From Mycobacterium sp. 852013-51886_SCH5428379 (GTDB lineage: Bacteria > Actinomycetota > Actinomycetes > Mycobacteriales > Mycobacteriaceae): DNA of 64,000 bases. The DNA lies in assembly GCF_001665575.1 (NCBI RefSeq), contig NZ_LZSU01000011.1, positions 62,001 to 126,000 on the forward strand, given 5' to 3'. Made by a program: the position numbers and the translations under genes. Shown here piece after piece: positions 40,743-50,208 of the stretch (positions within the stretch are counted from its first letter, which is position 1; each line of letters opens with the position of its first letter). Under the pieces are notes generated by a model that saw nothing but the letters and a program-made list of their open reading frames with translations, did not search any database and had not been told where the DNA came from.

Positions 40743-41861
40743 ATGACAATGCGCCGGCCGCTGACGGGACTGGCAGCTCTGCTGTGCGCGACGACGCTGC
40801 TCGGCTCGGGGTGCGCCCGCTTCGACAACGCTCAGTCGCAGCCGTTCACCACCGAGCCCGAGATGGCGCCCGGCCAGACGTCGACCCCGCCGCCCCCGCC
40901 GCCGCTGCCGGCCAAACCGTTCCCGAAGGAATGCCCCGCCCAAGGGGTGATGCAGGGCTGCCTGGAGAGCACCAGCGGACTGATCATGCTGCCCGACAGC
41001 CAGTCGGCGCTGGTCGCCGAGCGCACGACGGGTGCGGTCAAAGAGGTGTCGGTCCGCGCGGAGCCGAAGGTCAGGACGACCATCCCGGTGGATCCGTCCG
41101 GCGACGGCGGACTGATGGACATCGTGCTGTCCCCCACCTATTCGCAGGACCGGCTGATGTACGCCTACGTCAGCACCCCGACCGACAACCGGGTGGTCCG
41201 CATCGCCGACGGCGATGTGCCCAAACCGATCCTGACCGGCATCCCGAAGGGCGCGACGGGTAACACCGGGTCGTTGATCTTCACCAGCCCGACAACGCTG
41301 CTGGTGCAGACCGGCGACGCGGGCAACCCCGCCCAGGCCGCGGATCCGGCTTCGCAGGCCGGCAAAGTGCTGCGCATCGAGCAGCCGACGACGGTCAACC
41401 AGGCGCCGACGACGACCGCGCTGAGCGGGATGGGCGCAGGCGGCGCGATGTGCATCGACCCCGCCGACGGCGCGCTCTACATCACCGACCGCACCCCGAC
41501 CGGTGACCGGCTGCAGCGGATGACGAAGGACTCGCAGGTGTCGACCGTCTGGACCTGGCCGGACCGGCCCGGCGTGGCGGGCTGTGCGGCCCTCGACGGC
41601 ACGGTTCTGGTCAACCTCGTGAACACCAAGCAGACCGTCGCGGTGCGACTGGCGCCCGATACGGGGGCGGTCACCGGCGAGCCCGAGGTGATCCGCCAGG
41701 ACACCCGTGGTCACGCCTGGGCGTTGCAACTGTCGGCGGACGGCAACGTCTGGGGCGCCACGGTGAACAAGACCGCTGGTGACGCCGAGCGCACCGACGA
41801 CGTCGTGTTCCCGCTGTTCCCCGAGGGCGGGTTCCCGCGCAGCAGCGCCGACAACACCTAA
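40743..41861 (+). CDS. lppZ: Lipoprotein LppZ, sugar-dehydrogenase-like beta-propeller
   Basis: A 372-residue lipoprotein. Signal peptide residues 1-22 end in the lipobox LLGSGC (Cys23), after which a Pro-rich linker (TPPPPPPLPAK) leads to a six-bladed propeller of the glucose/sorbosone dehydrogenase family (MDIVLSPTYSQDRLMYAYVS, GSLIFTSPTTLLVQTGDAGNP). It is attached to the outer face of the membrane. The enzyme substrate, if any, is unknown; PQQ-binding residues are not obvious. M. tuberculosis LppZ (Rv3006) is the same protein type. Confidence 0.92.
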   Translation: MTMRRPLTGLAALLCATTLLGSGCARFDNAQSQPFTTEPEMAPGQTSTPPPPPPLPAKPFPKECPAQGVMQGCLESTSGLIMLPDSQSALVAERTTGAVKEVSVRAEPKVRTTIPVDPSGDGGLMDIVLSPTYSQDRLMYAYVSTPTDNRVVRIADGDVPKPILTGIPKGATGNTGSLIFTSPTTLLVQTGDAGNPAQAADPASQAGKVLRIEQPTTVNQAPTTTALSGMGAGGAMCIDPADGALYITDRTPTGDRLQRMTKDSQVSTVWTWPDRPGVAGCAALDGTVLVNLVNTKQTVAVRLAPDTGAVTGEPEVIRQDTRGHAWALQLSADGNVWGATVNKTAGDAERTDDVVFPLFPEGGFPRSSADNT

Positions 41862-41886
41862 CTCCGCCGCGCCACCGACCCGACGC

Positions 41887-41922
41887 GATAACGTCGTTCT
41901 CGTCGTTGGATAACGCGTTCTC
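41887..41922. promoter_or_regulatory. Paired GATAACG(T)CGTTCTC sites before the SDR gene
   Basis: GATAACGTCGTTCTC (41887-41901) and GATAACGCGTTCTC (41909-41922) lie 22 bases apart (two helix turns). The second is a near-perfect dyad (GA-AACGCGTT-TC). The AACnnGTT core resembles TetR-type sites including the KstR box, but the flanking T/A of the KstR consensus are not matched. Confidence 0.4.
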
Positions 41923-41937
41923 AATCAAGGAGGCGGC

Positions 41938-42729
41938 GTGGCGGATCGGTGTGCGGGCCGGGTGGCATTGGTGACCGGGAGCAGTCGCGGTCTGGGTGCC
42001 GCCATCGCAGCACGGTTGGCCGCCGAGGGCGCGGCGGTGGTACTCACCGCGCGCACCATGGAGCCCGATCCGAAATATCAGGGCTCGCTACGGGAGACAC
42101 TCGACACGATTCGCGCCTCGGGTGGCACCGCGATCGCCGTGCCCGCGGACCTGTCGCAGCCCGAGGAGCGCGAGCAGTTGTTTGCGGAGACCGTCGACGC
42201 CCTCGGGCCCCCGGACATCCTGGTCAACAACGCGGCCGTCACCTTTCTGCGGCCGCTCGTCGGTTTCCCCGAGAAGCGCGCCCGGCTGATGCTGGAGATG
42301 CATCTGATGGCGCCACTGCACCTGTGCCAGTTGGCCATTCCCGCGATGCGGGAACGCGGCAGGGGCTGGATCCTCAACATCACCTCGGTCGGCGGCGACC
42401 TCCCGGCCGGCCCGCCGTTCTCCGAATTCGACCGCACGGCCGGGTTCGGCGTGTACGGGACGGCGAAGGCCGCGCTGAACCGGCTGACGAAAAGCCTTGC
42501 GGCCGAACTGTACGACGACGGGATCGCCGTCAACGCGGCGGCGCCGACCAATCCGGTCGCCACCCCCGGGGCAGGCACCCTGGATCTGGCCAAGACCGAC
42601 ACCGAGGACATCAGCCTGATCACCGAGACGGCGCTGCGGCTGTGCACCGGCGACCCCGCCACGCTGACCGGCCGGATCGCCCACACCCAGTCGTTCCTGC
42701 AGGAGTTCGATGACCGAGCTCGCTCTTGA
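41938..42729 (+). CDS. Short-chain dehydrogenase/reductase
   Basis: A 263-residue classical SDR. TGSSRGLGAAIAARL binds NAD(P), NNAA follows, NITSVGG supplies the catalytic Ser and YGTAKAALNRL the Tyr/Lys. GTG 41938 has AAGGAGG in front. Its last 20 bases overlap the kinase gene, so the two are translationally coupled. In the Pseudomonas levulinate pathway an SDR (LvaD) reduces the 4-oxoacyl-CoA before the kinase acts; that order would fit here (inference). Confidence 0.9.
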   Translation: MADRCAGRVALVTGSSRGLGAAIAARLAAEGAAVVLTARTMEPDPKYQGSLRETLDTIRASGGTAIAVPADLSQPEEREQLFAETVDALGPPDILVNNAAVTFLRPLVGFPEKRARLMLEMHLMAPLHLCQLAIPAMRERGRGWILNITSVGGDLPAGPPFSEFDRTAGFGVYGTAKAALNRLTKSLAAELYDDGIAVNAAAPTNPVATPGAGTLDLAKTDTEDISLITETALRLCTGDPATLTGRIAHTQSFLQEFDDRARS

Positions 42730-43672
42730 GGATCTGGCCGCCCGGCTGGCCCGCGCCGGGGTGCTCGACGTGCGTCCGCTGCGCGGAGGCGCGTCGAGCC
42801 TGACCTACGCGGGTGTGCGCGACGGTGCGCCGGTCGTCGTCAAGGTGGCCCCACCGGGAGTGGCGCCCACCGGACACCGCGACGTGCTGCGCCAGGCCCG
42901 CATCCTGCGCGCACTGGAGTCGACGCCGGTGCCGGTTCCCGTGGTGCTCGACGAGGACGCCGGTGCCCCACCGGCTGTCCCGCCGCTGTTCGTGATGTCG
43001 CTCCTGCCGGGCGATTCGGTGGAGCCGCTGTTCGACGCCGCCGACGACATCCCGGAAGATATCCCGGACGCTGTTGTCGCACAACGCTTCCGCCATGCCG
43101 CGACGACGATGGCCGTTTTGCACGAGGTGGCACCGGAGTCGGCGGGCCTGGCCGGCGAACCAGTGGTCGGTCCGGCCGACGAGATCGCGCGCTGGGAGCG
43201 CACGCTGTCGACGGTGGACCCGGCCCTCGCGCCGGGATGGGACCAGGTGGCCGCAGCGCTGCGGGCGAGTCTGCCCGATGCGGCCCCGCCGGCGATCGTG
43301 CACGGGGACTTCCGACTGGGCAATCTGCTCGCCGACGGCGCGGCGGTCACTGCGGTGATCGACTGGGAGATCTGGTCGGTCGGTGATCCGCGCGTCGACG
43401 TCGGCTGGTTCCTGATCAACAGCGACCCGCTGACCTACCGCCGGCCGACGGCATATGTCGACGTCGTACCGACGCGTGCCGAGCTACTGGCCTGCTACGG
43501 CGACATCCGGGACGTGGACTGGTTCGCCGCGCTCGCCTGCTTCAAGTCGTGCGCGACATGGGCCCTGATCGTCAAGCACAACCGTCGTCGCGCGACGCCC
43601 GACGCCGACCTGGATGCGATGGCCGGGGCCCTCCCCCACCTGCTGGACCGAGCGCGAAACCTGTTGGCCTAG
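42710..43672 (+). CDS. APH-type kinase (LvaA / ACAD10-11 kinase-domain type)
   Basis: A 320-residue phosphotransferase of the choline/aminoglycoside kinase fold. VVVKVAPPG holds the ATP-binding Lys, and HGDFRLGN (catalytic Asp) and VIDWEIWSVGDPRVDVGW (metal Asp) are intact. This subfamily, found fused to an acyl-CoA dehydrogenase in human ACAD10/11 and as LvaA in Pseudomonas, phosphorylates 4-hydroxyacyl-CoA. It overlaps the SDR gene by 20 bases and meets the dehydrogenase gene head-on, sharing the CTAG at 43669-43672 as both stop codons. Confidence 0.87.
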   Translation: MTELALEDLAARLARAGVLDVRPLRGGASSLTYAGVRDGAPVVVKVAPPGVAPTGHRDVLRQARILRALESTPVPVPVVLDEDAGAPPAVPPLFVMSLLPGDSVEPLFDAADDIPEDIPDAVVAQRFRHAATTMAVLHEVAPESAGLAGEPVVGPADEIARWERTLSTVDPALAPGWDQVAAALRASLPDAAPPAIVHGDFRLGNLLADGAAVTAVIDWEIWSVGDPRVDVGWFLINSDPLTYRRPTAYVDVVPTRAELLACYGDIRDVDWFAALACFKSCATWALIVKHNRRRATPDADLDAMAGALPHLLDRARNLLA

Positions 43673-44964
43673 CGTGGAATTCCGGCGAGCTGGTCGGCGA
43701 ACTTCGCCTCGGCGGCCGCGCGGAGCCGCAGCAGATGCTCGGATGGGAACACATCGGGCGCCGGCTGCCGGTCCTTGAGCAGCAGCCGTGCCAGCGTGAC
43801 CTTGTGCACCTCGGTGGGGCCGTCCGCCAGCCCCAGCACGAACGACTCGGTCAGATACTGCACGAACGGCATCTCGTGGCTGGTGCCCAGCGAACCGTGG
43901 ATCTGCAGGGCCCGCGCCGAGACGTCGTGCAGCACCTTCTGCATCATCGCCTTCACCGCCGAGATGTCCGCGCGGACGGCTTTGTAGTCGTTGTACTGGT
44001 CGATCTTCCATGCCGTCTGCAGGGTCAGCAGACGGAACGCCTCGATCTCCATCCAGGAATCGGCGACCATCTCCTGAACCATCTGTTTGTCGGCGAGCAC
44101 GCTGCCCTGGGTGTAGCGCGACACCGCCCGCTCACAGATCATGTCGAAGATGCGCCGCACCAGGCCGACCGTGCGCATCGCGTGGTGGATCCGTCCGCCG
44201 CCGAGGCGGGTCTGCGCCACCACGAACGCCCCGCCGCGCGGTCCGAGCATGTGGTCGGCGGGCACCCGCACGTCCTCGTAGCGCACGTAACCCTCACGGC
44301 CACCGCCGCCGAGCGGTTGGTAGCCCAGCCCGACGTCACGCAGCACGTTCACGCCGGGGGTGCCGCCGGGGACCACGAACATCGAATACCGTTCGTACGG
44401 TGCGGCATCTGGATCGGTCATCGCCATCACGATGATGAACGACGCCTTGGACGCGAACGACGAATACCACTTCTCGCCGTTGATGATCCAGTGCTCACCG
44501 TCCTGCACGGCGGTGGTCTCGAACACCTTGGGATCGGCGCCGCCCTGCGGTTCGGTCATCGAGAAGCACGAGATGATCCGGTTGGCGAGCAGCGGTTCCA
44601 GGTAGCGCGCCTTGAGTTCCGGCGTGCCGTAATGGGCGAGTATCTCGCTGTTCCCGGAATCCGGTGCCTGCGAACCGAAGACGATCGGCGCGCACTCCGA
44701 ACGCCCCAGGATCTCGTTGAGCAGCGCGAGTTTGACCTGTCCGAACCCCGGTCCGCCGAGATGCGGGCCGAGGTGGGTGGCCCACAGTCCGCGCTCCTTG
44801 ACGATCTGCTGCAGCGGCGGGATCAGCGCCTGACGCACCGGATCGTCGAGGTCGTGCGATTCCTCGACGATGTAGTCGATCGGTTCGCACTCCTCGCGGA
44901 CGAAGTCCCGCACCCACTCGAGTTGGCGCTCCCACTCCGGATCGGTCGAGAAATCCCAAGACAT
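43669..44964 (-). CDS. Acyl-CoA dehydrogenase of the ACAD10/11 / LvaC type
   Basis: A 431-residue ACAD. FSMTEPQGG and WYSSFASKASF are the FAD/substrate segments, with RIHHAMRTVG and ALQIHGSLGTSHEMP as later landmarks; the position of the usual catalytic Glu should be checked. This branch pairs with APH kinases. In LvaC and ACAD11 it turns 4-phosphoacyl-CoA into an unsaturated acyl-CoA rather than carrying out ordinary alpha-beta dehydrogenation. It is last in the minus-strand run thiolase, enoyl-CoA hydratase, dehydrogenase; the kinase is on the other strand. Confidence 0.9.
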   Translation of the reverse strand: MSWDFSTDPEWERQLEWVRDFVREECEPIDYIVEESHDLDDPVRQALIPPLQQIVKERGLWATHLGPHLGGPGFGQVKLALLNEILGRSECAPIVFGSQAPDSGNSEILAHYGTPELKARYLEPLLANRIISCFSMTEPQGGADPKVFETTAVQDGEHWIINGEKWYSSFASKASFIIVMAMTDPDAAPYERYSMFVVPGGTPGVNVLRDVGLGYQPLGGGGREGYVRYEDVRVPADHMLGPRGGAFVVAQTRLGGGRIHHAMRTVGLVRRIFDMICERAVSRYTQGSVLADKQMVQEMVADSWMEIEAFRLLTLQTAWKIDQYNDYKAVRADISAVKAMMQKVLHDVSARALQIHGSLGTSHEMPFVQYLTESFVLGLADGPTEVHKVTLARLLLKDRQPAPDVFPSEHLLRLRAAAEAKFADQLAGIPR

Positions 44965-44979
44965 CGGCGTGCTCCTCTT

Positions 44980-45756
44980 CTAGCGTCCGGACCACTTCAC
45001 GCGCCGATCGGCGGCGTCGTCGGTGGCGTGGGTCAGAACCTGGTTGCGGTTCTCCAACTCGAGCGCGGCGTCGAGGTGAGTTGCGTCGGTGTTGACCTGC
45101 AGCGCGCGTTTGGTCAGCTCGACACCCAGGGGTGCGTGTCCGGCGATCAGCGCGGCCAGTTCGACGGCCCGGGCGGACAGCTCGTCGGGGTCGGTGACCT
45201 GGCTGACCAGACCGCGGCGATCGGCCTCGTCGGCGGTCACGGTCCGACCGGTAAGCATCCAGTCCGCGGCAACGCTGGTGCCGACGATGCGGGGCAGGTG
45301 GTAGCTCATCCCCATCTCCGCACCGGACAGGCCGAGGAGGATCGCGGCGTTGCCGAATTTCGCTGCAGTCGAGCAGATCCGAACATCCGAGGCGAGGGCG
45401 AGAGCGAAGCCCGCGCCGACGCATGCCCCGTTGACCGCGGCGATCACCGGTTGCGGTGTTTGGCGGACCGCCCGCGGTAGCGCGGCCATCGACTCCTGGA
45501 ACCGCATCCGGTCGATCGCGGGTGCAGCCGCGTCCAGCATGCCCGGACCGAAGTCACGCACGTCGATGCCGGAGCAGAACCCGCGGCCGGCCCCGGTGAG
45601 CACAATGGCGCGTACGGCGCGATCGGTCGCCAGGGCGGTGAACGTGCTCAGCAGTTCGTCGCGCATCACCTCGTTGACGGCGTTCAGCCGGTCGGGCCGG
45701 TTCAGGCGGACGACGGCGACGCCCTCGGCCGGGGTGTCGAGATCGATTGTCTCCAT
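44980..45756 (-). CDS. Enoyl-CoA hydratase/isomerase
   Basis: A 258-residue crotonase. The oxyanion-hole segments are [12 protein letters not shown] and [17 protein letters not shown], and [16 protein letters not shown] covers the usual catalytic region; the second catalytic Glu position (EMGMSY) should be compared with rat ECH. It would hydrate the enoyl-CoA produced by the dehydrogenase, 15 bases downstream. It follows the thiolase with 1 base between. Confidence 0.9.
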   Translation of the reverse strand: METIDLDTPAEGVAVVRLNRPDRLNAVNEVMRDELLSTFTALATDRAVRAIVLTGAGRGFCSGIDVRDFGPGMLDAAAPAIDRMRFQESMAALPRAVRQTPQPVIAAVNGACVGAGFALALASDVRICSTAAKFGNAAILLGLSGAEMGMSYHLPRIVGTSVAADWMLTGRTVTADEADRRGLVSQVTDPDELSARAVELAALIAGHAPLGVELTKRALQVNTDATHLDAALELENRNQVLTHATDDAADRRVKWSGR

Positions 45757-45757
45757 G

Positions 45758-46987
45758 TCAGATCCGTTCGATGATCGTCGCGGTTCCCATGCCGCCGCCG
45801 GTGCACATGGTGACCAGCCCGGTGGACAGTCCGCGGCGCTCGAGCTCGTCGAGCACGGTGCCGATCAGCATGGCCCCGGTGGCGCCGATCGGATGGCCGA
45901 GGGCGATTGCGCCGCCGTTGACGTTGACCCGTTCCGGGTCGAGGTTCAGATCGCGGATCGTCTTGAGCGGTACCGCGGCGAAGGCCTCGTTGACCTCCCA
46001 CAGATCGATGTCACCGACCTCCATCCCGGCCTTGCCCAGGCAGCGCTGGGCGGCGGGACCGGGCGCGGTGAGCATGATGACGGGTTCGCTGCCGATCGCG
46101 GCGGTGGCGCGGATGCGCGCCCGCGGCGCGAAACCCTCTGCGCGTGCCCAATCGGAGGAGGCGATCACCGCGGCTGCGGCACCGTCGACGACTCCGGAGC
46201 TGTTGCCCGCGTGGTGGACGTGGTCGATGCGGTCCACCTCCGGATAGCGGTCCAGGCAGATCTCGTCGAACGTCCGACCCTCCCCGTCGACGCCGGACGC
46301 ACCCATCGCGGCGAACGCCGGACGCAGACCGGCGAGCTTCTCCACGGTGGTCCCCGGCCGGGGGTGCTCGTCGTGGTCGAGCAGGGTCTCGCCGTCGGCG
46401 TCGGTCACCGGTATCACCGAGCGGTCGAATCGTCCCTCGGCGATCGCCTGTCCGGCGCGGCGCTGACTCTCGGCGGCGTACGTATCGACGTCTTGGCGGC
46501 CGAAGCCTTCCCTCGAGGCGATCAGATCCGCCGAGATACCCTGCGGCACAGTGGGATAGCGTTGGCGAAACGCCGGGTTGTCGCCGTCGATGGTCGGGAC
46601 GCCCACGCCGACGTCCCATCGCGACATCGACTCCACGCCGCCGGCGACGACCAGATCCTGTGCACGGGAGACAACACCGGCTGCCGCGACGGTGATGGCC
46701 TGCTGACCGGACCCGCAGAACCGGTTGAGCGTCATCCCCGGCACCGTCTGCGGCCAGCCCGCCACCAGCAACGCGAGCCGGGCGATGTCGTCGCCGTGCT
46801 CCCCGGCCAGCAGACCGTTGCCCGCCACCACGTCGTCGACGTCGGCAGGATCGAACCCCACGCGCGCCACCAGGGCCTGCAGACACTGCGCCAACAGCTC
46901 CTGCGGATGGACGTCGTGCAGACCCCCGTCAGGTCGGCCGCGACCGCGCGGCGTACGCACCACGTCGAGGATCCAGGCGTCCGTCAT
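45758..46987 (-). CDS. Acetyl-CoA acyltransferase (thiolase)
   Basis: A 409-residue thiolase with the nucleophile Cys91 in [30 protein letters not shown] and the second catalytic Cys in MCTGGGMG. All catalytic residues of degradative or synthetic thiolases are present. ATG 46987 is preceded by AGGGAGC; the frame upstream to 47233 is antisense to the next gene. First gene of the thiolase, hydratase, dehydrogenase operon. It is divergent from the luciferase-like gene; the gap holds two dyads. Confidence 0.93.
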   Translation of the reverse strand: MTDAWILDVVRTPRGRGRPDGGLHDVHPQELLAQCLQALVARVGFDPADVDDVVAGNGLLAGEHGDDIARLALLVAGWPQTVPGMTLNRFCGSGQQAITVAAAGVVSRAQDLVVAGGVESMSRWDVGVGVPTIDGDNPAFRQRYPTVPQGISADLIASREGFGRQDVDTYAAESQRRAGQAIAEGRFDRSVIPVTDADGETLLDHDEHPRPGTTVEKLAGLRPAFAAMGASGVDGEGRTFDEICLDRYPEVDRIDHVHHAGNSSGVVDGAAAAVIASSDWARAEGFAPRARIRATAAIGSEPVIMLTAPGPAAQRCLGKAGMEVGDIDLWEVNEAFAAVPLKTIRDLNLDPERVNVNGGAIALGHPIGATGAMLIGTVLDELERRGLSTGLVTMCTGGGMGTATIIERI

Positions 46988-47022
46988 CAGGCAGCTCCCT
47001 TCGTCGCGAGCCGGTCCAGTCG

Positions 47023-47060
47023 GCGATAATGCGTTTGCATATCGCGAGAAGGCTATTCTC
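47023..47060. promoter_or_regulatory. Two adjacent dyads in the thiolase / F420-oxidoreductase gap
   Basis: GCGATAATGC (47023-47032) and GCATATCGC (47037-47045) form an inverted repeat with one bulged base. Directly next to it, GAGAA-N5-TTCTC (47046-47060) is a second dyad. They lie in the 117-base divergent promoter region, so one regulator could control both operons. No regulator gene is adjacent. Confidence 0.5.
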
Positions 47061-47104
47061 CCGAAACGCACGGTGCAACGACCGCCCGGCCCTAAGCTGG
47101 GCGA

Positions 47105-48268
47105 GTGCCCAGCATGACGTCGGCGCCGGCGGTCCAGCCCGCCGCATTCCTGCGCACCACCCTGCCGCTCGATCTGTCCGTGCTCGACCGCCTCGACAGC
47201 GGGCGCTACCACTCGATCTGGCTGCCCGACCACATGGTCAGCTTCTGGCCGGACTCGATCTGGACACCGGAGTTCACCGACCTGGCCACCGCCTCGCCGT
47301 CACCGCACCGCCACCTCGACGGAATGGCCGTCGCCGCCGCGGCCGCCGTGCTCACCGAGCGCACGACGCTGGTCACCAGCGTCGTGGACACCGTCCGTAG
47401 ACACCCCGCCTCGCTCGCCCAGACGGCACTGACCGTCGACCACCTGGCCCGGGGCCGGTTCGTCCTCGGCGTCGGCAGCGGCGAGAGCGAGAACATCGTG
47501 CCCTACGGGTTCGACTTCTCCCGGCCGGTCAGCCGCTTCGAGGAGGCGCTGCAGGTGATCCGGCTGCTGTGGGATTCGCAGGGACCGGTCGACTTCCGCG
47601 GTCGCTTCTACACCCTCGACGGCGCCCGCCTGGACACCGAACCGTACGACGGCCGCACGCCGCCGATCTGGATCGGCGCCAGCGGGCCACGCATGCTCGA
47701 CATCGTCGGCCGCCACGCCGACGGCTGGTGGCCGGCGGGGGCGTGGACACCCGAGCACTACGCGCAAATGCTCGCCTCCATCCACCGGTCGGCCGAGCGG
47801 GCGGGCCGTGACCCGGCGGCGATCACCCCGTGCTTCATCCAGGTGTGCCTGATCGGCGCCGACGAGGCGGCGCTGGCCGAAATCCTCGAGGCACCGCTGG
47901 TCAAGGCCTTCCTACTGCAGGTGTCTGCGGACACGTTGCGCGGCTTGGGTTTCCGTCACCCGATGGGCGAGGACTGGCGTGGTTTTCAGGACATCGACCC
48001 GACGGCGCTGACGCGGGAGCGCATCGTGGACTTCCTGAACCGGGTGGAGCCGGAGATGGTGCTGGCCGCCGTGCCCCACGGCACCCCCGAGCAGGTCGCC
48101 CACATCGTGAAGACCTACGTCGACGCGGGGTTGCGGGTGCCGAAGATCATGGATTACGGCGCGATGGCGGGGCTGCGGTTCGCCGCGGCGTCGGCCGAGA
48201 ACGTACGCCGCGCCGAGGACGAACTGATCCGGCTGTGTGGAGGAGAACTGTGCCGAGGAGAACAATGA
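47105..48268 (+). CDS. Luciferase-like (LLM) F420-dependent oxidoreductase
   Basis: A 387-residue TIM-barrel oxidoreductase of the luciferase-like type. It shows [15 protein letters not shown] near the start, [27 protein letters not shown], the [12 protein letters not shown] cofactor loop and [22 protein letters not shown]. It resembles mycobacterial phthiodiolone-ketoreductase-type enzymes (Rv2951c) and F420-dependent dehydrogenases. FbiD at 16716 shows F420 is made. Start GTG 47105 or ATG 47114. Its stop overlaps the ATG of the sulfotransferase (ATGA). Confidence 0.87.
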   Translation: MPSMTSAPAVQPAAFLRTTLPLDLSVLDRLDSGRYHSIWLPDHMVSFWPDSIWTPEFTDLATASPSPHRHLDGMAVAAAAAVLTERTTLVTSVVDTVRRHPASLAQTALTVDHLARGRFVLGVGSGESENIVPYGFDFSRPVSRFEEALQVIRLLWDSQGPVDFRGRFYTLDGARLDTEPYDGRTPPIWIGASGPRMLDIVGRHADGWWPAGAWTPEHYAQMLASIHRSAERAGRDPAAITPCFIQVCLIGADEAALAEILEAPLVKAFLLQVSADTLRGLGFRHPMGEDWRGFQDIDPTALTRERIVDFLNRVEPEMVLAAVPHGTPEQVAHIVKTYVDAGLRVPKIMDYGAMAGLRFAAASAENVRRAEDELIRLCGGELCRGEQ

Positions 48269-49434
48269 CCGATCTGCTCGACGCCGCCGATCTCCTCGCC
48301 CGCGCCGAGGCGGCCACCGGCTGCAACGACTACGGCGACCCGACGCTGCCGGAACGGTTCGGGCTGGCGGTCGATCACCTCAACGCGCTCGGCATGGACG
48401 AGGACGGGCGACGTGCGGCCGCGGAGGTGTGTCTGTGGCTGCTGACGTCGCGGCTCGAGTTGTTCGCCGACCGTGCCCGCCACCCGATCGCCGCCGAGGT
48501 GATCGAGGCGCCGATGTTCGTGACCGGGGAGCCCCGTTCGGGCACCACCCTGATGCACGCGCTGATGTCGGTGGATCCAGACGCCAGGGCGCTGCGGTTC
48601 TGGGAGGTGATGTATCCCTCCCCACCACCGGGCGCCGCCACCGCCGACGATCAGCGCCGCGCCCGCGCGGATGCCGATTGGCGGGAGATCAACGCGAAGC
48701 TGCCGAAGTGGTTGCACAGCCACCCGTACAACGACATGCTCGGCGACGGGCTGCCGGAGGATGAACGCACCTGGGCGTTCGACTTCCGCGTGATGACGCC
48801 CACTGCGTGGTGGCGGGTGCCGATGCAGACACTGGTCGGCGGCCTACCCACCGACGCCGCCGCCCAATACCGGCTACACAAGGCGATGCTGCAGCAGTTC
48901 CAGTATGCGCGGCCGCGGAAGTACTGGGTACTCAAGGGATTCCACGGGTTCCGCCTCGACGAGCTGTTCACCGCCTACCCCGACGCGCACCTGCTGTGGC
49001 TGCACCGCGATCCGGTGCAGGTCGCCGCGTCGCGCACCATGATGATGGCTGACATCCTCGACGGCATCGTGGGTCCGGTCGATCTGCAGGCCGCAGCCAA
49101 GGTGCACCTCGAACTGACGCGCGCCAGCATCGCCAACACCATGACCCATCCGATGGTCGACGACGCCCGCATCCGCCACGTCCGGTACAGCGACTTCGTG
49201 GCCGATCCGGTGGCGACGGTGCGGTCGTACTACACGTTCTGCGGGCGGCAGCTGTCCGCGGCCGCGGATGCGGCGATGCGCGACTACCTGGCGCACAACC
49301 GCGGTGACCGGTACGGCAAGTTCCGGTACTCCACCTCACTGCTCACCGACATCGGCGAGAACATCGACGATCTCAACGAGGAGTTCCGCCCGTTCCGGGA
49401 ACGTTTCGGTGTCCAGATCGAGAAGCGGGACTGA
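48265..49434 (+). CDS. PAPS-dependent sulfotransferase family protein
   Basis: A 389-residue sulfotransferase. GEPRSGTT (88-95) is the 5'-phosphosulfate-binding loop and WLHRDPVQVAASR the 3'-phosphate-binding segment; HGFRLDELFTAYPDAHLL lies between. Its N-terminal 80 residues form a helical cap. It should move sulfate from PAPS to a small lipid or sterol hydroxyl. Translationally coupled to the upstream oxidoreductase by a 4-base overlap. Confidence 0.88.
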   Translation: MTDLLDAADLLARAEAATGCNDYGDPTLPERFGLAVDHLNALGMDEDGRRAAAEVCLWLLTSRLELFADRARHPIAAEVIEAPMFVTGEPRSGTTLMHALMSVDPDARALRFWEVMYPSPPPGAATADDQRRARADADWREINAKLPKWLHSHPYNDMLGDGLPEDERTWAFDFRVMTPTAWWRVPMQTLVGGLPTDAAAQYRLHKAMLQQFQYARPRKYWVLKGFHGFRLDELFTAYPDAHLLWLHRDPVQVAASRTMMMADILDGIVGPVDLQAAAKVHLELTRASIANTMTHPMVDDARIRHVRYSDFVADPVATVRSYYTFCGRQLSAAADAAMRDYLAHNRGDRYGKFRYSTSLLTDIGENIDDLNEEFRPFRERFGVQIEKRD

Positions 49435-49443
49435 GGCGCCGCC

Positions 49444-50208
49444 GTGCACGACCGGCTCTCGGTGCACAGCGTCACCTTCACCGGTGCGTCGCCGGCACAG
49501 CTGCACGACTTCTGGACCGAAGCCGGCCTGAAGCGGCTGAGCCTCATCGACTACCAGCTCGCCGATCCGGGGCTGGCGCCGCTGATCGCCGAGCACGGCT
49601 ACCTGACGCACGCCGTCTGCCATATGTTCTCCACCGCCGACGAACTCCTGCGGGTGATCGAGGCCGCGGCGGGCATCGGCGCCACCATGGTCTATCTCCT
49701 GACGGGCGGCCGCGGGCCGCTGACCTGGGAACAGGCGGCGGACCGGTTCTGCGTCACCGTCGCACCATGTGCGGCCGCCGCCCGCGAAGCCGGCGTCTCG
49801 CTGGCGATCGAGAACGCCTCGAGTCTCTACGCCGACATCCACATCGCCCACTCGCTGCGCGACACCATCACCCTCGCCGAGGCTGCCGACCTGGACATCT
49901 GCATCGACCTGTTCCACTGCTGGGCCGAAGCCGGCCTCGACGCACTCGTCGACCGTGCGTTGCCCCGCACCCGGCTGATCCAGCTCAGCGACTACGTGCT
50001 CGGCGACCGGTCGCTGCCCGCACGTGCCGTACCCGGCGAGGGGACGATCCCGGTCGCGAACTTCCTGGAAACCGTTCTGAAGGGCGGTTATGCACACGGC
50101 TTCGATCTCGAGCTGATCGGACCGCGCATCGATGCCGAAGGCCGCACGCAAGCCGCGCTGCGCGCCTGCCGGGCGGTCACAGCGATGCTCGATCGGCTGG
50201 GCAATTAG
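49444..50208 (+). CDS. Sugar-phosphate isomerase/epimerase-like TIM-barrel protein
   Basis: A 254-residue AP-endonuclease-2/xylose-isomerase-like barrel. VSLAIENASSLYADIHIAH and LDICIDLFHCWAEAG hold Glu/Asp/His metal ligands, and a late ELIGP Glu follows at about residue 220. Such proteins act as isomerases, epimerases or dehydratases; the substrate is not known. GTG 49444 is 9 bases after the sulfotransferase stop, and the next gene starts at the base after its stop, so all belong to one operon. Confidence 0.82.
   Translation: MHDRLSVHSVTFTGASPAQLHDFWTEAGLKRLSLIDYQLADPGLAPLIAEHGYLTHAVCHMFSTADELLRVIEAAAGIGATMVYLLTGGRGPLTWEQAADRFCVTVAPCAAAAREAGVSLAIENASSLYADIHIAHSLRDTITLAEAADLDICIDLFHCWAEAGLDALVDRALPRTRLIQLSDYVLGDRSLPARAVPGEGTIPVANFLETVLKGGYAHGFDLELIGPRIDAEGRTQAALRACRAVTAMLDRLGN

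Noticed and set aside
41909..41922. True KstR box
   Set aside because: The core AACGCGTT matches, but G and C replace the consensus T and A three bases outside the core on each side; listed only as a TetR-like site.
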